DNA of 64,000 bases from Mariaggregatimicrobium sp964498785 (lineage in GTDB: Bacteria > Zhuqueibacterota > Zhuqueibacteria > Thermofontimicrobiales > Thiofontviventaceae). The stretch is from positions 1-64,000 of the forward strand of contig CAZCJL010000012.1 in NCBI GenBank assembly GCA_964498785.1, given 5' to 3'. Of this stretch, positions 43,678 through 53,549 are shown piece by piece. The position numbers and the translations under genes were made by a program. The notes beneath the pieces are model-generated. The model was given only the letters and a program-made list of their open reading frames with translations. It did not search any database and was not told the DNA's origin. Numbering within the stretch: position 1 is the stretch's first letter; every line of letters starts with the position of its first letter.

Positions 43678-45117
43678 CTAAACCAAGATCGAATGTGTTT
43701 TCTTCCGAAAAAGCTGTTTCACCTGATCCCGACTTAGCCCAGATATCTCACTGATTTTCTCATAATTCCAGTTCGTTTGGTCAGCATAATACTGTAACAA
43801 CTTCTTTTTATAATTTTTGACTAATTCATCGAAAGTGCCCTTGTTCTCATTAAAATCATCAATATCAACAGAGCAAGAGTACGCAATTGCTTCCCGGACA
43901 TCGTGTTCCGTAATATTGCCATCATTATCCAGTATCATGCAACGTTTGATAATGGATTGTAATTCTCGAATATTGCCCTCCCATTTATATCGTTTCAATA
44001 ATTGAATAGCATCCGGGCTAATTTTAACTGATTGCTTACCCCGCGGCAAATTTTGTTCGATTATACTTTTAACAAAACTTGGGATGTCATCGGCTCGATT
44101 CGATAGGTTCGGAATTCGGATCGGAATGGTATTTAATCGAAAATAGAGGTCTTTACGAAAACGGCCATCTTCAACTTCTTTTTGAAGATTTTTATTGGTC
44201 GCGGCAATAATTCTAACATTTAATTTAAAAGAGTGATTACTACCAACTTTTCGTATTTCACCGGATTGTAATACCCGTAACAATTTAACCTGAAGTTCAG
44301 GTGGCATATCTCCGATTTCATCAAGAAATATAGTACCATTGTTCGCTTCCTCAAAAAGTCCTCGTTTCGTTTCCCGCGCATCGGTAAACGCACCTTTTTC
44401 ATGGCCGAAAAGTTCACTTTCCAATAATTCTTTAGGAATTGCCCCACAATTTATGGGGATAAATTTTTCTTTTGCGCGGAGACTATTTGCGTGGATCATT
44501 TTTGCAAATTCTTCTTTCCCGGTTCCCGTTTCTCCTAACAGTAATACAGGGACGTCCCATTCTGCAGCTTTCATCGCAGTTTCTGCACTGCGGAGAAAGT
44601 TTTGAGAATCTCCGATCAATCCCATTAAATCATATTTTTCCTCTATTTCCTGACGTTGTATACTTTTTTTCCTTTGTTTTAATTCTCGCTGCAATTGAAT
44701 TTTTTCGAACGCATTCCTAATAGTTAGAACTAACGATTTCGCATCATTGCGAATTTGATATTTATCAAAAAAGAAAAACGCGCCCTTTTCGGACAGGTCA
44801 AAGGCCAGCGACAGCGTTCCGTGTGCTGTAAGTACAATTATTTCCGGACTTACCTGCGTCTCCTTTATTTTTACTAATGCTTCTTCTCCTTGCATACGGC
44901 TGTTATTAAATCTCAAATCTAGTAAAACAACATGAAAATCACGGTGATTTCTTTTCATATCTTCCAGAAATTTTTCACATGTTACATATTTTCGAAATTT
45001 TAGCAGGTATTTTCGGTTCAATAAATCGGTATTGACCTTTTTAAGTGTATTTTCAATGGATTCGGCATCAGAGATTTCATCGTCGACAATCGCGACGTTA
45101 ATAAATTTTTTTTTCAT
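43678..45117 (-). CDS. NtrC-family response regulator with atypical receiver and GAFTDA loop
   Basis: The 479-residue regulator has a long receiver (1-140) with Asp67 (HVVLLDLRFNNS). The AAA+ domain has Walker A GETGTGKE (195-202), contact loop GAFTDA (242-247, a natural variant of GAFTGA) and IFLDEIGDMP. The C-terminal helix-turn-helix is NYEKISEISGLSRDQVKQL. Its gene starts 2 bp after the TPR-kinase gene ends, so that kinase is the likely partner. The sigma-54-like promoter upstream of the divergent LysM gene is a plausible target. Confidence 0.92.
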   Translation of the reverse strand: MKKKFINVAIVDDEISDAESIENTLKKVNTDLLNRKYLLKFRKYVTCEKFLEDMKRNHRDFHVVLLDLRFNNSRMQGEEALVKIKETQVSPEIIVLTAHGTLSLAFDLSEKGAFFFFDKYQIRNDAKSLVLTIRNAFEKIQLQRELKQRKKSIQRQEIEEKYDLMGLIGDSQNFLRSAETAMKAAEWDVPVLLLGETGTGKEEFAKMIHANSLRAKEKFIPINCGAIPKELLESELFGHEKGAFTDARETKRGLFEEANNGTIFLDEIGDMPPELQVKLLRVLQSGEIRKVGSNHSFKLNVRIIAATNKNLQKEVEDGRFRKDLYFRLNTIPIRIPNLSNRADDIPSFVKSIIEQNLPRGKQSVKISPDAIQLLKRYKWEGNIRELQSIIKRCMILDNDGNITEHDVREAIAYSCSVDIDDFNENKGTFDELVKNYKKKLLQYYADQTNWNYEKISEISGLSRDQVKQLFRKKTHSILV

Positions 45118-45119
45118 TT

Positions 45120-47381
45120 TTATGAATTCCCTTCTTTTTGCGTTGGAAATATGATTGAAAAGATTGTACCCTTACCGGATTTACTACGGCACTTCACTTT
45201 TGCGTGATAGGCGTCGGCTAGTGTTCTTACAATATGCAATCCCAATCCCTGGTGTGATGAGGTATATTCGGTTTTTGAATAACCTGCTTCAAATATATTT
45301 AATTTTTCATCAGGAGGAATACCCTTTCCATTGTCGCTAATTTTTAAGCTAACATATTCATGATTTAATCGTTTTGTGACTACTGTAATTTGACTCCCGT
45401 TACTATGCTGAATCGCATTTTCTCGAATGGGCTCTATAATCTGTCGGAATTTATACTTGTTCCCGGGGATCTTCGGTAATTGTTCATCAAGTTTGAACTG
45501 AACTTCGATACTGTCCGGCGATTTTTCACCTTGAAACATGGAGTAAACGATCTGATTAAGATTTACCTTTTCATCGAGGTATAAACGCGGAATGTAACCT
45601 TTTTCATTATTTTGATTTTTCATTTGATCAACCATATCAAAAACAGTCTCTATATCTTCTTTTAATAAACTTTCATTTCGGAACTCATTTTCGAGCCAAT
45701 TTTGTATATTGTTAAATGTGATTTTTAATTTTGTTATTTCTCCTTCATGAATTGTTGCATCTTGTTCCAAAGAATCATATATTTTACTCATTTTTAAAAG
45801 AGAATGCATGACTTTTATTTTATCGTCCAACCGAGATTCCATCCGATTCATTATCCTATTCAGAGGAGAATACATTTTATGAGCAGTACGCATCGCCACT
45901 TTCATAATTGTTTCGTGATGTTCCTTTTCTTTTTGTTGAGTATTTTTTAGTTGATAAAACGCGCGTTGAAAAATTTCATTACTTTGTTTATAGTTCGTAA
46001 TTGATTCAATGTGATATTTTTCCATCAGACCACGATACATCGATTCTAGATTCTCCTGCGGAGATATGGCTTTAAATTCCATGCTTTCTTTAATCAATCG
46101 ATCCAGAATATGCTCCAATAATTTACCGGCTCTCCGAAAATGAGTAATGGCTTTTTGGTATTGAAAATTCTCAGCATGGATTAATCCCAGTTCATAATTT
46201 GCTTGCTTCTCAATTTCTAAAAATTTATATCTCCTGGCCGTTCTAATCGCAGTTTTTAGGTTATCTTCCGCCATCTTACATTTTTTTAACTTCTTGTAAG
46301 CCATGCTTAATCGGATTGAATTTTTACAAACATTCTTTGAGTCATTAAATTCCCGATTTATTTTTAATGCGGTTTTTAGTAATTTTATGGCCGTAGTTAA
46401 ATTGTTCTTTAAAACATACAACTCTCCCAATTGTCCCAATCGAATTCCAAGTCCCCGTCGTTCGCTTGAACAGTTTTTTATAATGTTTTTGGATTTCTTG
46501 ACAATGTAAAAAGCTTCGTCTATTCGTCCGAGTTTCATGTATAACTCTCCAAGGTGTGCTAAATTACGACTTTTAGTTGGCGGAAAATTGATTTCTTCGG
46601 CTAAACGAATGGAACGATGATGGTAATCTTCAATTTTTTTTATTAGTTTATTATACTCGATCGGAAAATTTTTGAAAATGCCAAGCATGGATAAATAGGC
46701 AGCCCCTAATTCATCCAGACAAATTGCCTGAAATAACTTGTTATCTATATCTTTGAAAAGTTCTAATGCCTGATTCAAGTAATCAATGCCGCGGGGTATT
46801 TGGTTTAGATAGTTGCAATAAATTTTCCCTAACATGAATAAAAGAATTGCTTCATATTCAATGTTATTATACTGTTGTGCGATAGCAACTCCTTCTGTAT
46901 ATTTCTCAATTGCAAGATTATATTTACCTACATTCCGGTAGGCATTCGCTAAAAGTTTCAATCCTTCGAGCCTGTTTTCATAGAAACTCTCAAAATGAGA
47001 CATTATTCTATGCATCAATTTTAATGGCGATATTGCACGTTTTGAGAGACGCAGTTTCAGGCAAAGCCAACCTAATTTCAGGGCAAGATGCATGGTAAGT
47101 TTGTCATGTTGATTATTATCATTCAGTGTTCTTATCACCCTATAACTGATAAACGTAAGCGAATATGCACAATAATATTGTCCGTTCCTGGCCATAGGAT
47201 CCAAATAATCGAAAATTTCTCTTATATCATCAATTTTTACAGTTTTAGCAAGTTGCCACCAATTATTCGTCTTATCCAAACGATGCAAGGTTTGGTTAAA
47301 ATTTTTACAAGCAAGTTCTTTATAACGCTTATAAATCGGATTTCGTTTTAGTTGATGTCCAAACGTCTGCGGAGAAACCAT
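45120..47381 (-). CDS. TPR-domain histidine kinase
   Basis: The 753-residue cytoplasmic kinase has about nine tetratricopeptide-like repeats in residues 90-430 (for instance GKYNLAIEKYTEGVAIAQQY, GRIDEAFYIVKKSKNII). A coiled linker leads to a dimerisation helix with probable phospho-His501 (RTAHKMYSPLNRI, a divergent H-box), and then the ATPase domain (ENAIQHSNGSQ, ISDNGKGIPPDE, HQGLGLHIVRTLA). There is no membrane segment. CAAGGAGTGAAAG precedes the ATG. The TPR array suggests sensing through protein partners. It forms an operon with the NtrC-type regulator downstream. Confidence 0.88.
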   Translation of the reverse strand: MVSPQTFGHQLKRNPIYKRYKELACKNFNQTLHRLDKTNNWWQLAKTVKIDDIREIFDYLDPMARNGQYYCAYSLTFISYRVIRTLNDNNQHDKLTMHLALKLGWLCLKLRLSKRAISPLKLMHRIMSHFESFYENRLEGLKLLANAYRNVGKYNLAIEKYTEGVAIAQQYNNIEYEAILLFMLGKIYCNYLNQIPRGIDYLNQALELFKDIDNKLFQAICLDELGAAYLSMLGIFKNFPIEYNKLIKKIEDYHHRSIRLAEEINFPPTKSRNLAHLGELYMKLGRIDEAFYIVKKSKNIIKNCSSERRGLGIRLGQLGELYVLKNNLTTAIKLLKTALKINREFNDSKNVCKNSIRLSMAYKKLKKCKMAEDNLKTAIRTARRYKFLEIEKQANYELGLIHAENFQYQKAITHFRRAGKLLEHILDRLIKESMEFKAISPQENLESMYRGLMEKYHIESITNYKQSNEIFQRAFYQLKNTQQKEKEHHETIMKVAMRTAHKMYSPLNRIMNRMESRLDDKIKVMHSLLKMSKIYDSLEQDATIHEGEITKLKITFNNIQNWLENEFRNESLLKEDIETVFDMVDQMKNQNNEKGYIPRLYLDEKVNLNQIVYSMFQGEKSPDSIEVQFKLDEQLPKIPGNKYKFRQIIEPIRENAIQHSNGSQITVVTKRLNHEYVSLKISDNGKGIPPDEKLNIFEAGYSKTEYTSSHQGLGLHIVRTLADAYHAKVKCRSKSGKGTIFSIIFPTQKEGNS

Positions 47382-47843
47382 CTTTCACTCCTTGAATAGT
47401 CGTAATGAATGTTGACAGTCGGAAAGCAAGGAAGCAGATCAAAGTATAATCGGGACAGAAACGCCAAGATGAGATAATTATAATTTAGCAAATATTTTTT
47501 CCAAATTCAATATCTAACCTATCTAATATAGCCAAAATTGATGCCATGTTTATAAACATGATGTAATTTTTATTAAATTATAACTTAATGAAGTGATCTT
47601 GGGTACCTTGGTTTTTGTTATCCAGTGATAAATCATCACTAATTAGTGTGAAGATGTAACTTTGATATACTCTGGTATTTAATCGGTGATCGAAAGTACA
47701 ACGCTTAACCTGTTGATATTATTACTTACTAAAAATAGGCTGCATTATGGCATATTGATTGCAAAACGGAGTTACGAACACTTGCAGTGATCGTTTTTCA
47801 TGGCGGGGCATCAATTATTAACCATACTTTGCGGAGGTGTCAC
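47382..47843. other. Divergent intergenic region (462 bp)
   Basis: It lies between the leftward TPR-kinase operon and the rightward LysM gene. It contains a sigma-54-type promoter match at 47748-47763 (separate entry). The rest is AT-rich and would suit activator-binding sites. I see no reading frame or RNA gene. Confidence 0.5.
47748..47763 (+). promoter_or_regulatory. Sigma-54-type promoter upstream of the LysM gene
   Basis: TGGCATATTGATTGCA matches the -24/-12 consensus TGGCAC-N5-TTGCA with one substitution and has the diagnostic GG-N10-GC spacing. Transcription would start near 47775, about 70 bp before the LysM protein ATG. Two NtrC-type activators with sigma-54 contact loops are encoded in this part of the window, one of them divergently next door. 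Confidence 0.65.
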
Positions 47844-48284
47844 ATGGAAAAAGTAATCACAAGCATTTTCGGAAATATTACGAGATTTTTTGCACTAATT
47901 TTTTTATTGGGTGCAGCTCTCGGATTTGTTTGTAGCAATGGCATCTTCACAGTTAATTATAATCCTGATAACGCAAAGAATACATTTCAAAAAGCTACTG
48001 ATAATTTTAAACGAAACGGACAAGCGCTTGCATCCTCATTTAATTCTGCAAATGGAGAAAGCAATGAAAAGATGAATAATCCATCGAGGCAGACAAATTC
48101 TCCCCTGACCAAATGGGATTTTGAGGTTCATAAAGTAACACCCGGGGAAACGCTTTATGATATCGGAAAAGCACATGATGTTCACTGGAAAGCTTTAGCT
48201 CGGATAAATCACATCCGAAATCCTGAAAATTTATTGCCAAATGAAAAAATTTATGTTCCCGTTAAAAAGATTGTCTATAATTAA
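47844..48284 (+). CDS. Membrane-anchored LysM protein
   Basis: The 146-residue protein has a single N-terminal membrane helix (TRFFALIFLLGAALGFVCS). A flexible Asn/Ser-rich linker (30-95) follows, then a LysM domain (about 98-143, HKVTPGETLYDIGKAHDVHW, NPENLLPNEKIYVPV) that binds peptidoglycan. GGAGGTGTCAC precedes the ATG at 47844, which I prefer to an in-frame ATG at 47787. A sigma-54-type promoter lies upstream and a strong terminator downstream. It could tether envelope complexes to the wall. A link to the nearby MotAB-type machine is speculative. Confidence 0.85.
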   Translation: MEKVITSIFGNITRFFALIFLLGAALGFVCSNGIFTVNYNPDNAKNTFQKATDNFKRNGQALASSFNSANGESNEKMNNPSRQTNSPLTKWDFEVHKVTPGETLYDIGKAHDVHWKALARINHIRNPENLLPNEKIYVPVKKIVYN

Positions 48285-48379
48285 TGATGTTCTCTGTAAT
48301 CAAAATCAATGACAAATCCCGTATATCATAAATAAAAATATTACCACCACCACCTCTTTCCTCGCACTGGCTAAAGAAA

Positions 48380-48418
48380 GCGCCTCCGGATCGTTGATTC
48401 GGAGGCGCAGCTATTTTT
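48380..48418. terminator. Bidirectional terminator between LysM and NtrY-like genes
   Basis: A perfect 9-bp stem, GCGCCTCCG (48380-48388) and CGGAGGCGC (48400-48408), is followed on the plus strand by AGCTATTTTT and on the minus strand by TTTCTTT. It lies between two convergent genes. Confidence 0.88.
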
Positions 48419-48428
48419 GTTTGAAAAA

Positions 48429-49979
48429 TCATAAATAAATATTTACGATCGTTCCATTCCCTTCATTACTTTGAATGGATAGCTCTCCGTCATGATCCGC
48501 TATTATCTGTTGAACAATTGACAAACCCAAACCCATTCCGCGACGCTTCGTTGTAAAATAGGGTTTAAAAATATTTTCAAGGGTTTCCTGGTTCATGCCG
48601 TGCCCAAAGTCTTGTATCGTGATGATTATTTTTTTGTTAGCTCGGTGTTGCGCTGATGTTTTTATAATTATTCTCCCGCCGATGTTTGATGCTTCAATAC
48701 TGTTTTTTAATAAATTGTTTAACGCTCTTTTCATTTGATCCCGATCAAGTACTAATTCAGGGATTGAAACATCAAAATCAGTTTCAATCTTAATTGGTTT
48801 TGAACCACCGGCTAAAATGGGAATTAAATTGTGAATGATTTCATTGATATTTGCTTGTTCTTTTTTTATGTTCGGCATTCTGGCAAACTGCGAAAATTCA
48901 TCCGAGATTCGACGCAATGATTCCAACTCATCTTCGATTGCATGAATTAGCTCTGCATGTGTTTGGTCTGTTATTTTTGTTTTAAGGCGAAATAACGTAA
49001 GTTGAATTGGTGTGAGTGAATTTTTAATCTCATGAGAAACTCTTCTGGCAACATCACGCCAGGCAGCGAGGCGCTCTGCCCGAACCAGCCGTTCCTGGCT
49101 CGACTTTAAATCCTCCCGCATTTTATTGAATGAATCGATAAGTATTTTTATTTCATCTTTTGCATCGACGTCGACTTTTGATGAGAAGTCGCCGGCTGCC
49201 ACTTGTTGCATTCCGAGTGCTAATTTCTGGATTGGGCCACTTATTCCACAGGATAGCTTGCGAGCAGAATAAATTGCAATCACTACTAAGATAATGATGA
49301 AAAGGGTTGCCATCGCCCAAATCAATCGACCTTCAAGAACTGATTTTTTTACCAGCGATAGAGATGTGTAAACTTTTAATGATTCGGACAATTTGTTTTT
49401 CGCTGAAATTACCTGGTTGTCAACATTGAAACCTACAACAGCAATTGTTGAATCGGGAAATGGGCGATAAACCTGACAATAGTAATGACCATCTTTTTCA
49501 ATAATTGTACTGGATGTTTCGCTATCAAATATCAGGCAGGCAAGGTTATAATTTAACGGAACTAACGGATAGTCTTGAATGAAAATTGTATTTAATTTAT
49601 TTATATTTTTTCTCTTTATTTTATATAACCCAACAAATGTAACATCGTGTTCAATCAGCCTGGCCTGGTTAATAACTGGTGTGTCTTGAATAGAGTTGAT
49701 AAATCTTTCCCCGCGACTTTCTAACTGATGTTTAATTGCCTGAATCGAAGACGTTAGTGAGGCTTCAATCCCTGGCATAAATGACATCTCAACACCCTGC
49801 GTTAATAATCCGCTCACTATTAAAGTTAAAGTTACGGAAGGAATTAAAAGCAGTAAAAAGAAAATAATTGTTAATTTTACCTCAAGCTTAAATCCTTTGG
49901 GGGAGCGTTTTATGAGGAAAATTATATAAGCAGTTAAAAAAGTTAGAATGACAAAAAGCCAAATGAGAAATACATCCAT
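48429..49979 (-). CDS. NtrY-like membrane sensor histidine kinase
   Basis: The 516-residue kinase has N-terminal membrane helices (about 3-24 and 33-63), an extracytoplasmic region (65-215) and another helix near 225-245. A HAMP linker (GPIQKLALGMQQVAAGDFSS) follows. The dimerisation helix AAWRDVARRVSHEIKNSLTPIQ, cited in two parts as AAWRDVARRVSH and EIKNSLTPIQ, is the NtrY signature. The ATPase domain has NNLLKNSIEAS, DFGHGMN, PYFTTKRRGMGLGLSIV. NtrY kinases sense envelope or nitrogen/redox state. No regulator is adjacent, so its partner is encoded elsewhere. It follows a small membrane-protein gene by 13 bp. Confidence 0.9.
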   Translation of the reverse strand: MDVFLIWLFVILTFLTAYIIFLIKRSPKGFKLEVKLTIIFFLLLLIPSVTLTLIVSGLLTQGVEMSFMPGIEASLTSSIQAIKHQLESRGERFINSIQDTPVINQARLIEHDVTFVGLYKIKRKNINKLNTIFIQDYPLVPLNYNLACLIFDSETSSTIIEKDGHYYCQVYRPFPDSTIAVVGFNVDNQVISAKNKLSESLKVYTSLSLVKKSVLEGRLIWAMATLFIIILVVIAIYSARKLSCGISGPIQKLALGMQQVAAGDFSSKVDVDAKDEIKILIDSFNKMREDLKSSQERLVRAERLAAWRDVARRVSHEIKNSLTPIQLTLFRLKTKITDQTHAELIHAIEDELESLRRISDEFSQFARMPNIKKEQANINEIIHNLIPILAGGSKPIKIETDFDVSIPELVLDRDQMKRALNNLLKNSIEASNIGGRIIIKTSAQHRANKKIIITIQDFGHGMNQETLENIFKPYFTTKRRGMGLGLSIVQQIIADHDGELSIQSNEGNGTIVNIYL

Positions 49980-49992
49980 AGTGATTTCCCGT

Positions 49993-50379
49993 TTAGTTTG
50001 CTACTTTTTTACTTGAGAGAATAATAATTCCCATCACGATTAAAATTAGTGGCCACCATTCATGAATTCCGTAAATATCGCTGGCACCGATCGCGATTAG
50101 AATTGTACCTGCAATAAGTTTTCCGATGAGCAGATGACCCTTTGATATACCAAAAAGATACGCAATAACTTGAACATAAAACAAGATTCCTATACCTGCG
50201 AATAAATAGTCCAACCAGTCACCATAAATGAGGTAATCGATTTTGTACAGAAAAAGTGATAATCCAATCCAAATAATGATCAATCCAAAAAAAAATTGAT
50301 TCAGTGAGTGAGGGTCAAATTTATTATTATTCGTGCGAGAGCCTGGAGGAATCGATGAATTTTTATCTGTATTATTCAT
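49993..50379 (-). CDS. Small four-helix membrane protein
   Basis: The 128-residue protein has a polar, Asn-rich N-terminus and four hydrophobic helices (about 28-46, 55-75, 82-100, 106-122). It ends in VMGIIILSSKKVAN, resembling LiaI/LiaF-type transmembrane modules (DUF5668-like). It is translated just before the NtrY-like kinase gene (13 bp apart), so it may modulate that kinase, as LiaF-type proteins do with envelope-stress kinases. Function is otherwise unknown. Confidence 0.75.
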   Translation of the reverse strand: MNNTDKNSSIPPGSRTNNNKFDPHSLNQFFFGLIIIWIGLSLFLYKIDYLIYGDWLDYLFAGIGILFYVQVIAYLFGISKGHLLIGKLIAGTILIAIGASDIYGIHEWWPLILIVMGIIILSSKKVAN

Positions 50380-50500
50380 AACTTAAATTCCTATAAAAAA
50401 TGGAAATGTTCAGTTTGCTACAATTTACGAACAAAAAAGTGATTTGTTCAATTTAAATATGCTGCAAAACGTATTGCTTGATCAAATAATAATTGAGTCG

Positions 50501-52228
50501 TTATATGCGATATCGATTGGTGATTGGCATACGTCGATCTTTGCCAAATGCTTTGGGGGTAATTTTAACGCCAGAAGCGCCTTGCCTGCGTTTATATTCA
50601 CTGCCGTCCACCAAACGGATAACTTTGCGGACAATTTCTTCTTCAAAACCCTGCTCGACAATCTTGTTTAAATCAAAGTCCTTTTCTACATACATTTCCA
50701 GAATGGGATCGAGAATTTCATAGGGTGGCAGGCTATCTTCATCTTTTTGATCTGGTTTTAATTCGGCTGATGGTGGCTTGGTGAGCGTGCTTTGAGGAAT
50801 GATGTTACGATTATTTTTTGAATTGACAAAATAACAAATTTGATAAACCATAGTTTTAGGAACGTCTTTGATCACCGCAAAACCGCCGGCCATGTCTCCG
50901 TATAATGTGCAATATCCAACACTTATCTCGCTTTTGTTACCCGTGGTTAAAGCCAGCCAGCCAAATTTATTGGATAAGGCCATAATAATGTTTCCCCGGA
51001 TACGGGCCTGGATATTTTCTTCAGTAAGGTCTTCGGGTAAATCTTTAAAAATGTCAGCCAACATTTTCTTATATGAATCAAACGTGATTTTAATTGGCAC
51101 AATCATGAATTTTATACAAAGGTTTTCTGCTAATTGTCGAGCATCGGAAATGCTGCCTTCAGAAGAATAGTGTGATGGCATACTCACGCCAATTACATTT
51201 GGCGCGCCTACTGCATCTTTTGCAATGCAAGCGGTCAGCGCAGAATCAATGCCACCGCTTAGCCCCAGTACGACTTTTTGGAACCCATTTTTATGGATAT
51301 AATCCCGGGTTCCTAACACTAATGCTTCATAAATTTCAGGGCTGGAATCTAATTGCTTTCGGAGTGTGGCGCGTATTTCAGGTTTATTAACACTTGTAGC
51401 TTGTGTTTTCAGGGTTGTAAAGCTAATAGGGTAACGAGTTGCTTTTCCTGACTGTGATTTTTGATCACTCTGACGTGCGGTGTTAATAGCACTGACATCC
51501 AAATCATATATAATTAATTCCTCGTCGAATTGTTTCCCGCGATAAATAACTGTTCCGTTATCATTTATAATTAAACTATGGCCGTCAAAAACGAGTTCAT
51601 CCTGTCCGCCGGTCAAATTTACATAACAGATAAAAACACGATTCGTTTTTGCCCGGCTTGTTAATATATTTTCACGTATTTGTTTTTTATGTTGATGAAA
51701 GGGAGATGATGATATATTAATAATAACCTCGGCAGCTCCGGCAAGTACCTGTGCCTCGGTAATACTATTGTCAATCCAAATATCTTCGCAGATATTGATA
51801 CCGATTTTAACATTGTTTAGCTCAAATACGATTCCTGATTCTCCGGTTGCGAAGTATCGTTTCTCATCAAAAACTTCATAATTCGGAAGCTCAATTTTAT
51901 GATATGTGTCAATCCATTCGCGATCATGAATAATGGCGGCTGCATTATATAAATATTGATTTTTATCAGCAAATCCAATGATAGCCGTGATATTATCACA
52001 AGCAGCTATAATTTTTTTTACAGATTGTTTATTATCTTCAATAAACTGAGGTTTCAGCAAAAGATCTTCCGGTGGGTATCCGGTAACAGACAATTCCGGA
52101 AAGGCGATAAGATCAGCGTGATATTTTTTTGCCTGCTGAATATAATGAATTATTTTATCATGATTACCGCTGAGATCTCCGACTGTCAAATTGACTTGAG
52201 CAAGAGCAATTCGGATTTCTTTTTTCAT
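50501..52228 (-). CDS. nadE: Glutamine-dependent NAD+ synthetase
   Basis: The 575-residue enzyme amidates nicotinic acid adenine dinucleotide to NAD+. Residues 1-260 form a nitrilase-type glutaminase with the triad Glu45 (FPELSVTG), Lys111 (YHKIELPNY) and Cys147 (INICEDIW). Residues 300-575 form the synthetase with PP-loop LGLSGGIDSA and STLTKPPSAELKPDQKDED. All catalytic residues are present and length is typical of the two-domain type. The upstream gene for a coiled-coil protein is 34 bp away on the same strand. Confidence 0.95.
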   Translation of the reverse strand: MKKEIRIALAQVNLTVGDLSGNHDKIIHYIQQAKKYHADLIAFPELSVTGYPPEDLLLKPQFIEDNKQSVKKIIAACDNITAIIGFADKNQYLYNAAAIIHDREWIDTYHKIELPNYEVFDEKRYFATGESGIVFELNNVKIGINICEDIWIDNSITEAQVLAGAAEVIINISSSPFHQHKKQIRENILTSRAKTNRVFICYVNLTGGQDELVFDGHSLIINDNGTVIYRGKQFDEELIIYDLDVSAINTARQSDQKSQSGKATRYPISFTTLKTQATSVNKPEIRATLRKQLDSSPEIYEALVLGTRDYIHKNGFQKVVLGLSGGIDSALTACIAKDAVGAPNVIGVSMPSHYSSEGSISDARQLAENLCIKFMIVPIKITFDSYKKMLADIFKDLPEDLTEENIQARIRGNIIMALSNKFGWLALTTGNKSEISVGYCTLYGDMAGGFAVIKDVPKTMVYQICYFVNSKNNRNIIPQSTLTKPPSAELKPDQKDEDSLPPYEILDPILEMYVEKDFDLNKIVEQGFEEEIVRKVIRLVDGSEYKRRQGASGVKITPKAFGKDRRMPITNRYRI

Positions 52229-52262
52229 GGGTCTCTATTCTATTCTGTTCACAATTAGTTCT

Positions 52263-52760
52263 TTAACCAGCGAGCAAGAACTCCCGTTCCATGATCATCT
52301 GATTTAAATTATCAACAACGTCAAATAGATGGTTGATAAGTTCGTCTTTGTCAGGGGTTTCTTCAATGTTTTCCAATTCGTAAACTTCGTCAGTCAGAAT
52401 ATCAACTTGATTTTTGATTTGAGATTCGTATTCATAAAGTTGAGAAAGGACTCCGGAGTTCACCTCTGAGAGATTAAAAAATGGTGAATTATTATAGGAA
52501 GGTTGATTAAGAGTTTCAATCAGAATTTTTAATTGTTTTATCAATCGGTTAACAGAATGGGCAATATCCAAATCCCCTTCCTGTTCTATGCGTATTGATA
52601 ATTTTTGGAAAATGATCCCAATTTGTTCAATTTGCGATGACATGTGCTCTCGCAATCGTTGATCTGTTTTTTCACGCGCCTCTGTCTTTTCATAACCAGA
52701 ATACCCGCGAATTGTTTTAATCAACTCTTTATCCAACGATATATCACCTTCAAAACTCAT
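52263..52760 (-). CDS. Coiled-coil cytoplasmic protein of unknown function
   Basis: The 165-residue protein has no signal peptide or membrane segment. It is highly charged and helical, with long heptad stretches at 35-90 and 105-160 (QIGIIFQKLSIRIEQEGDLD, YESQIKNQVDILTDEVYELE). AGGGAGTTTTC precedes the ATG. It is followed by nadE after 34 bp on the same strand, so co-transcription is likely. I recognise no family. Confidence 0.7.
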   Translation of the reverse strand: MSFEGDISLDKELIKTIRGYSGYEKTEAREKTDQRLREHMSSQIEQIGIIFQKLSIRIEQEGDLDIAHSVNRLIKQLKILIETLNQPSYNNSPFFNLSEVNSGVLSQLYEYESQIKNQVDILTDEVYELENIEETPDKDELINHLFDVVDNLNQMIMEREFLLAG

Positions 52761-53549
52761 GAAAACTCCCTTATGATTATTTTACCTGAAATTTATAAAA
52801 AAAAATATTCTTTAATAAGAGTAACCGGTAGCCGGTTAATTACTCCCTATGTATGTAACCCGCGTTATCTCTGGAATCGGGACAATAAGGAATGATGATA
52901 TATAGAAGAGCAACACAGACTCTGAATCAGGCTCTAAAACCGTCTTGTTTAGGTCATAAAATAAAAGAAGTATACTCACTCCGCTAAGATAGATAAGTAT
53001 TCAACATTCATTTTCTATAAAATTTACCATCTTGTCGGATGTTTGTATGCCGCTTGACTTGATTCATGTTATCCTATATATAAAAATATCGAACAAATTT
53101 TGGGTGTTTCTTATTAAGGGTTTAGTGAATATATCGTTAGATATAAATTAATCTTTAGGTTGTCCCGTTAAATTTTCAGGCACACACAATTTAAAATAAA
53201 TAAAATAAAAAGCAAGGAAAATTTTACCAAACTTTTCATCTGATAGCAACAGGACGCATGAATGGGAGTATTTAACACCCAATTTCCCAACATTAAGATG
53301 TATTTTACGCCTAAAAATGAATTTTAAATCGTTCGCTAATTATTTGTATGATAACAAGATATAACGTGTAAAAATTACTGGCATTCAATTTGTATGAATA
53401 TAATAACTACGGTTTCTTTTTTTTACTTGTATTAAATCGAATTAAATGTTATATTTAAGGATTGGGGGGGGCTTTGATACGAAAGATGTTATGACTTTGA
53501 AATCAATACATAACGTTTGCGATTTTTATATACTCACAAAGTAATCATT
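52761..53549. other. Long AT-rich intergenic region (789 bp)
   Basis: It separates the leftward coiled-coil/nadE unit from the rightward radical SAM gene. It is AT-rich with no frame, tRNA-like fold or strong terminator that I can support. A run of eight G (53464-53471) lies about 80 bp upstream of the next gene. The size suggests either complex regulation or a decayed gene, with no recognisable remnant. Confidence 0.45.
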
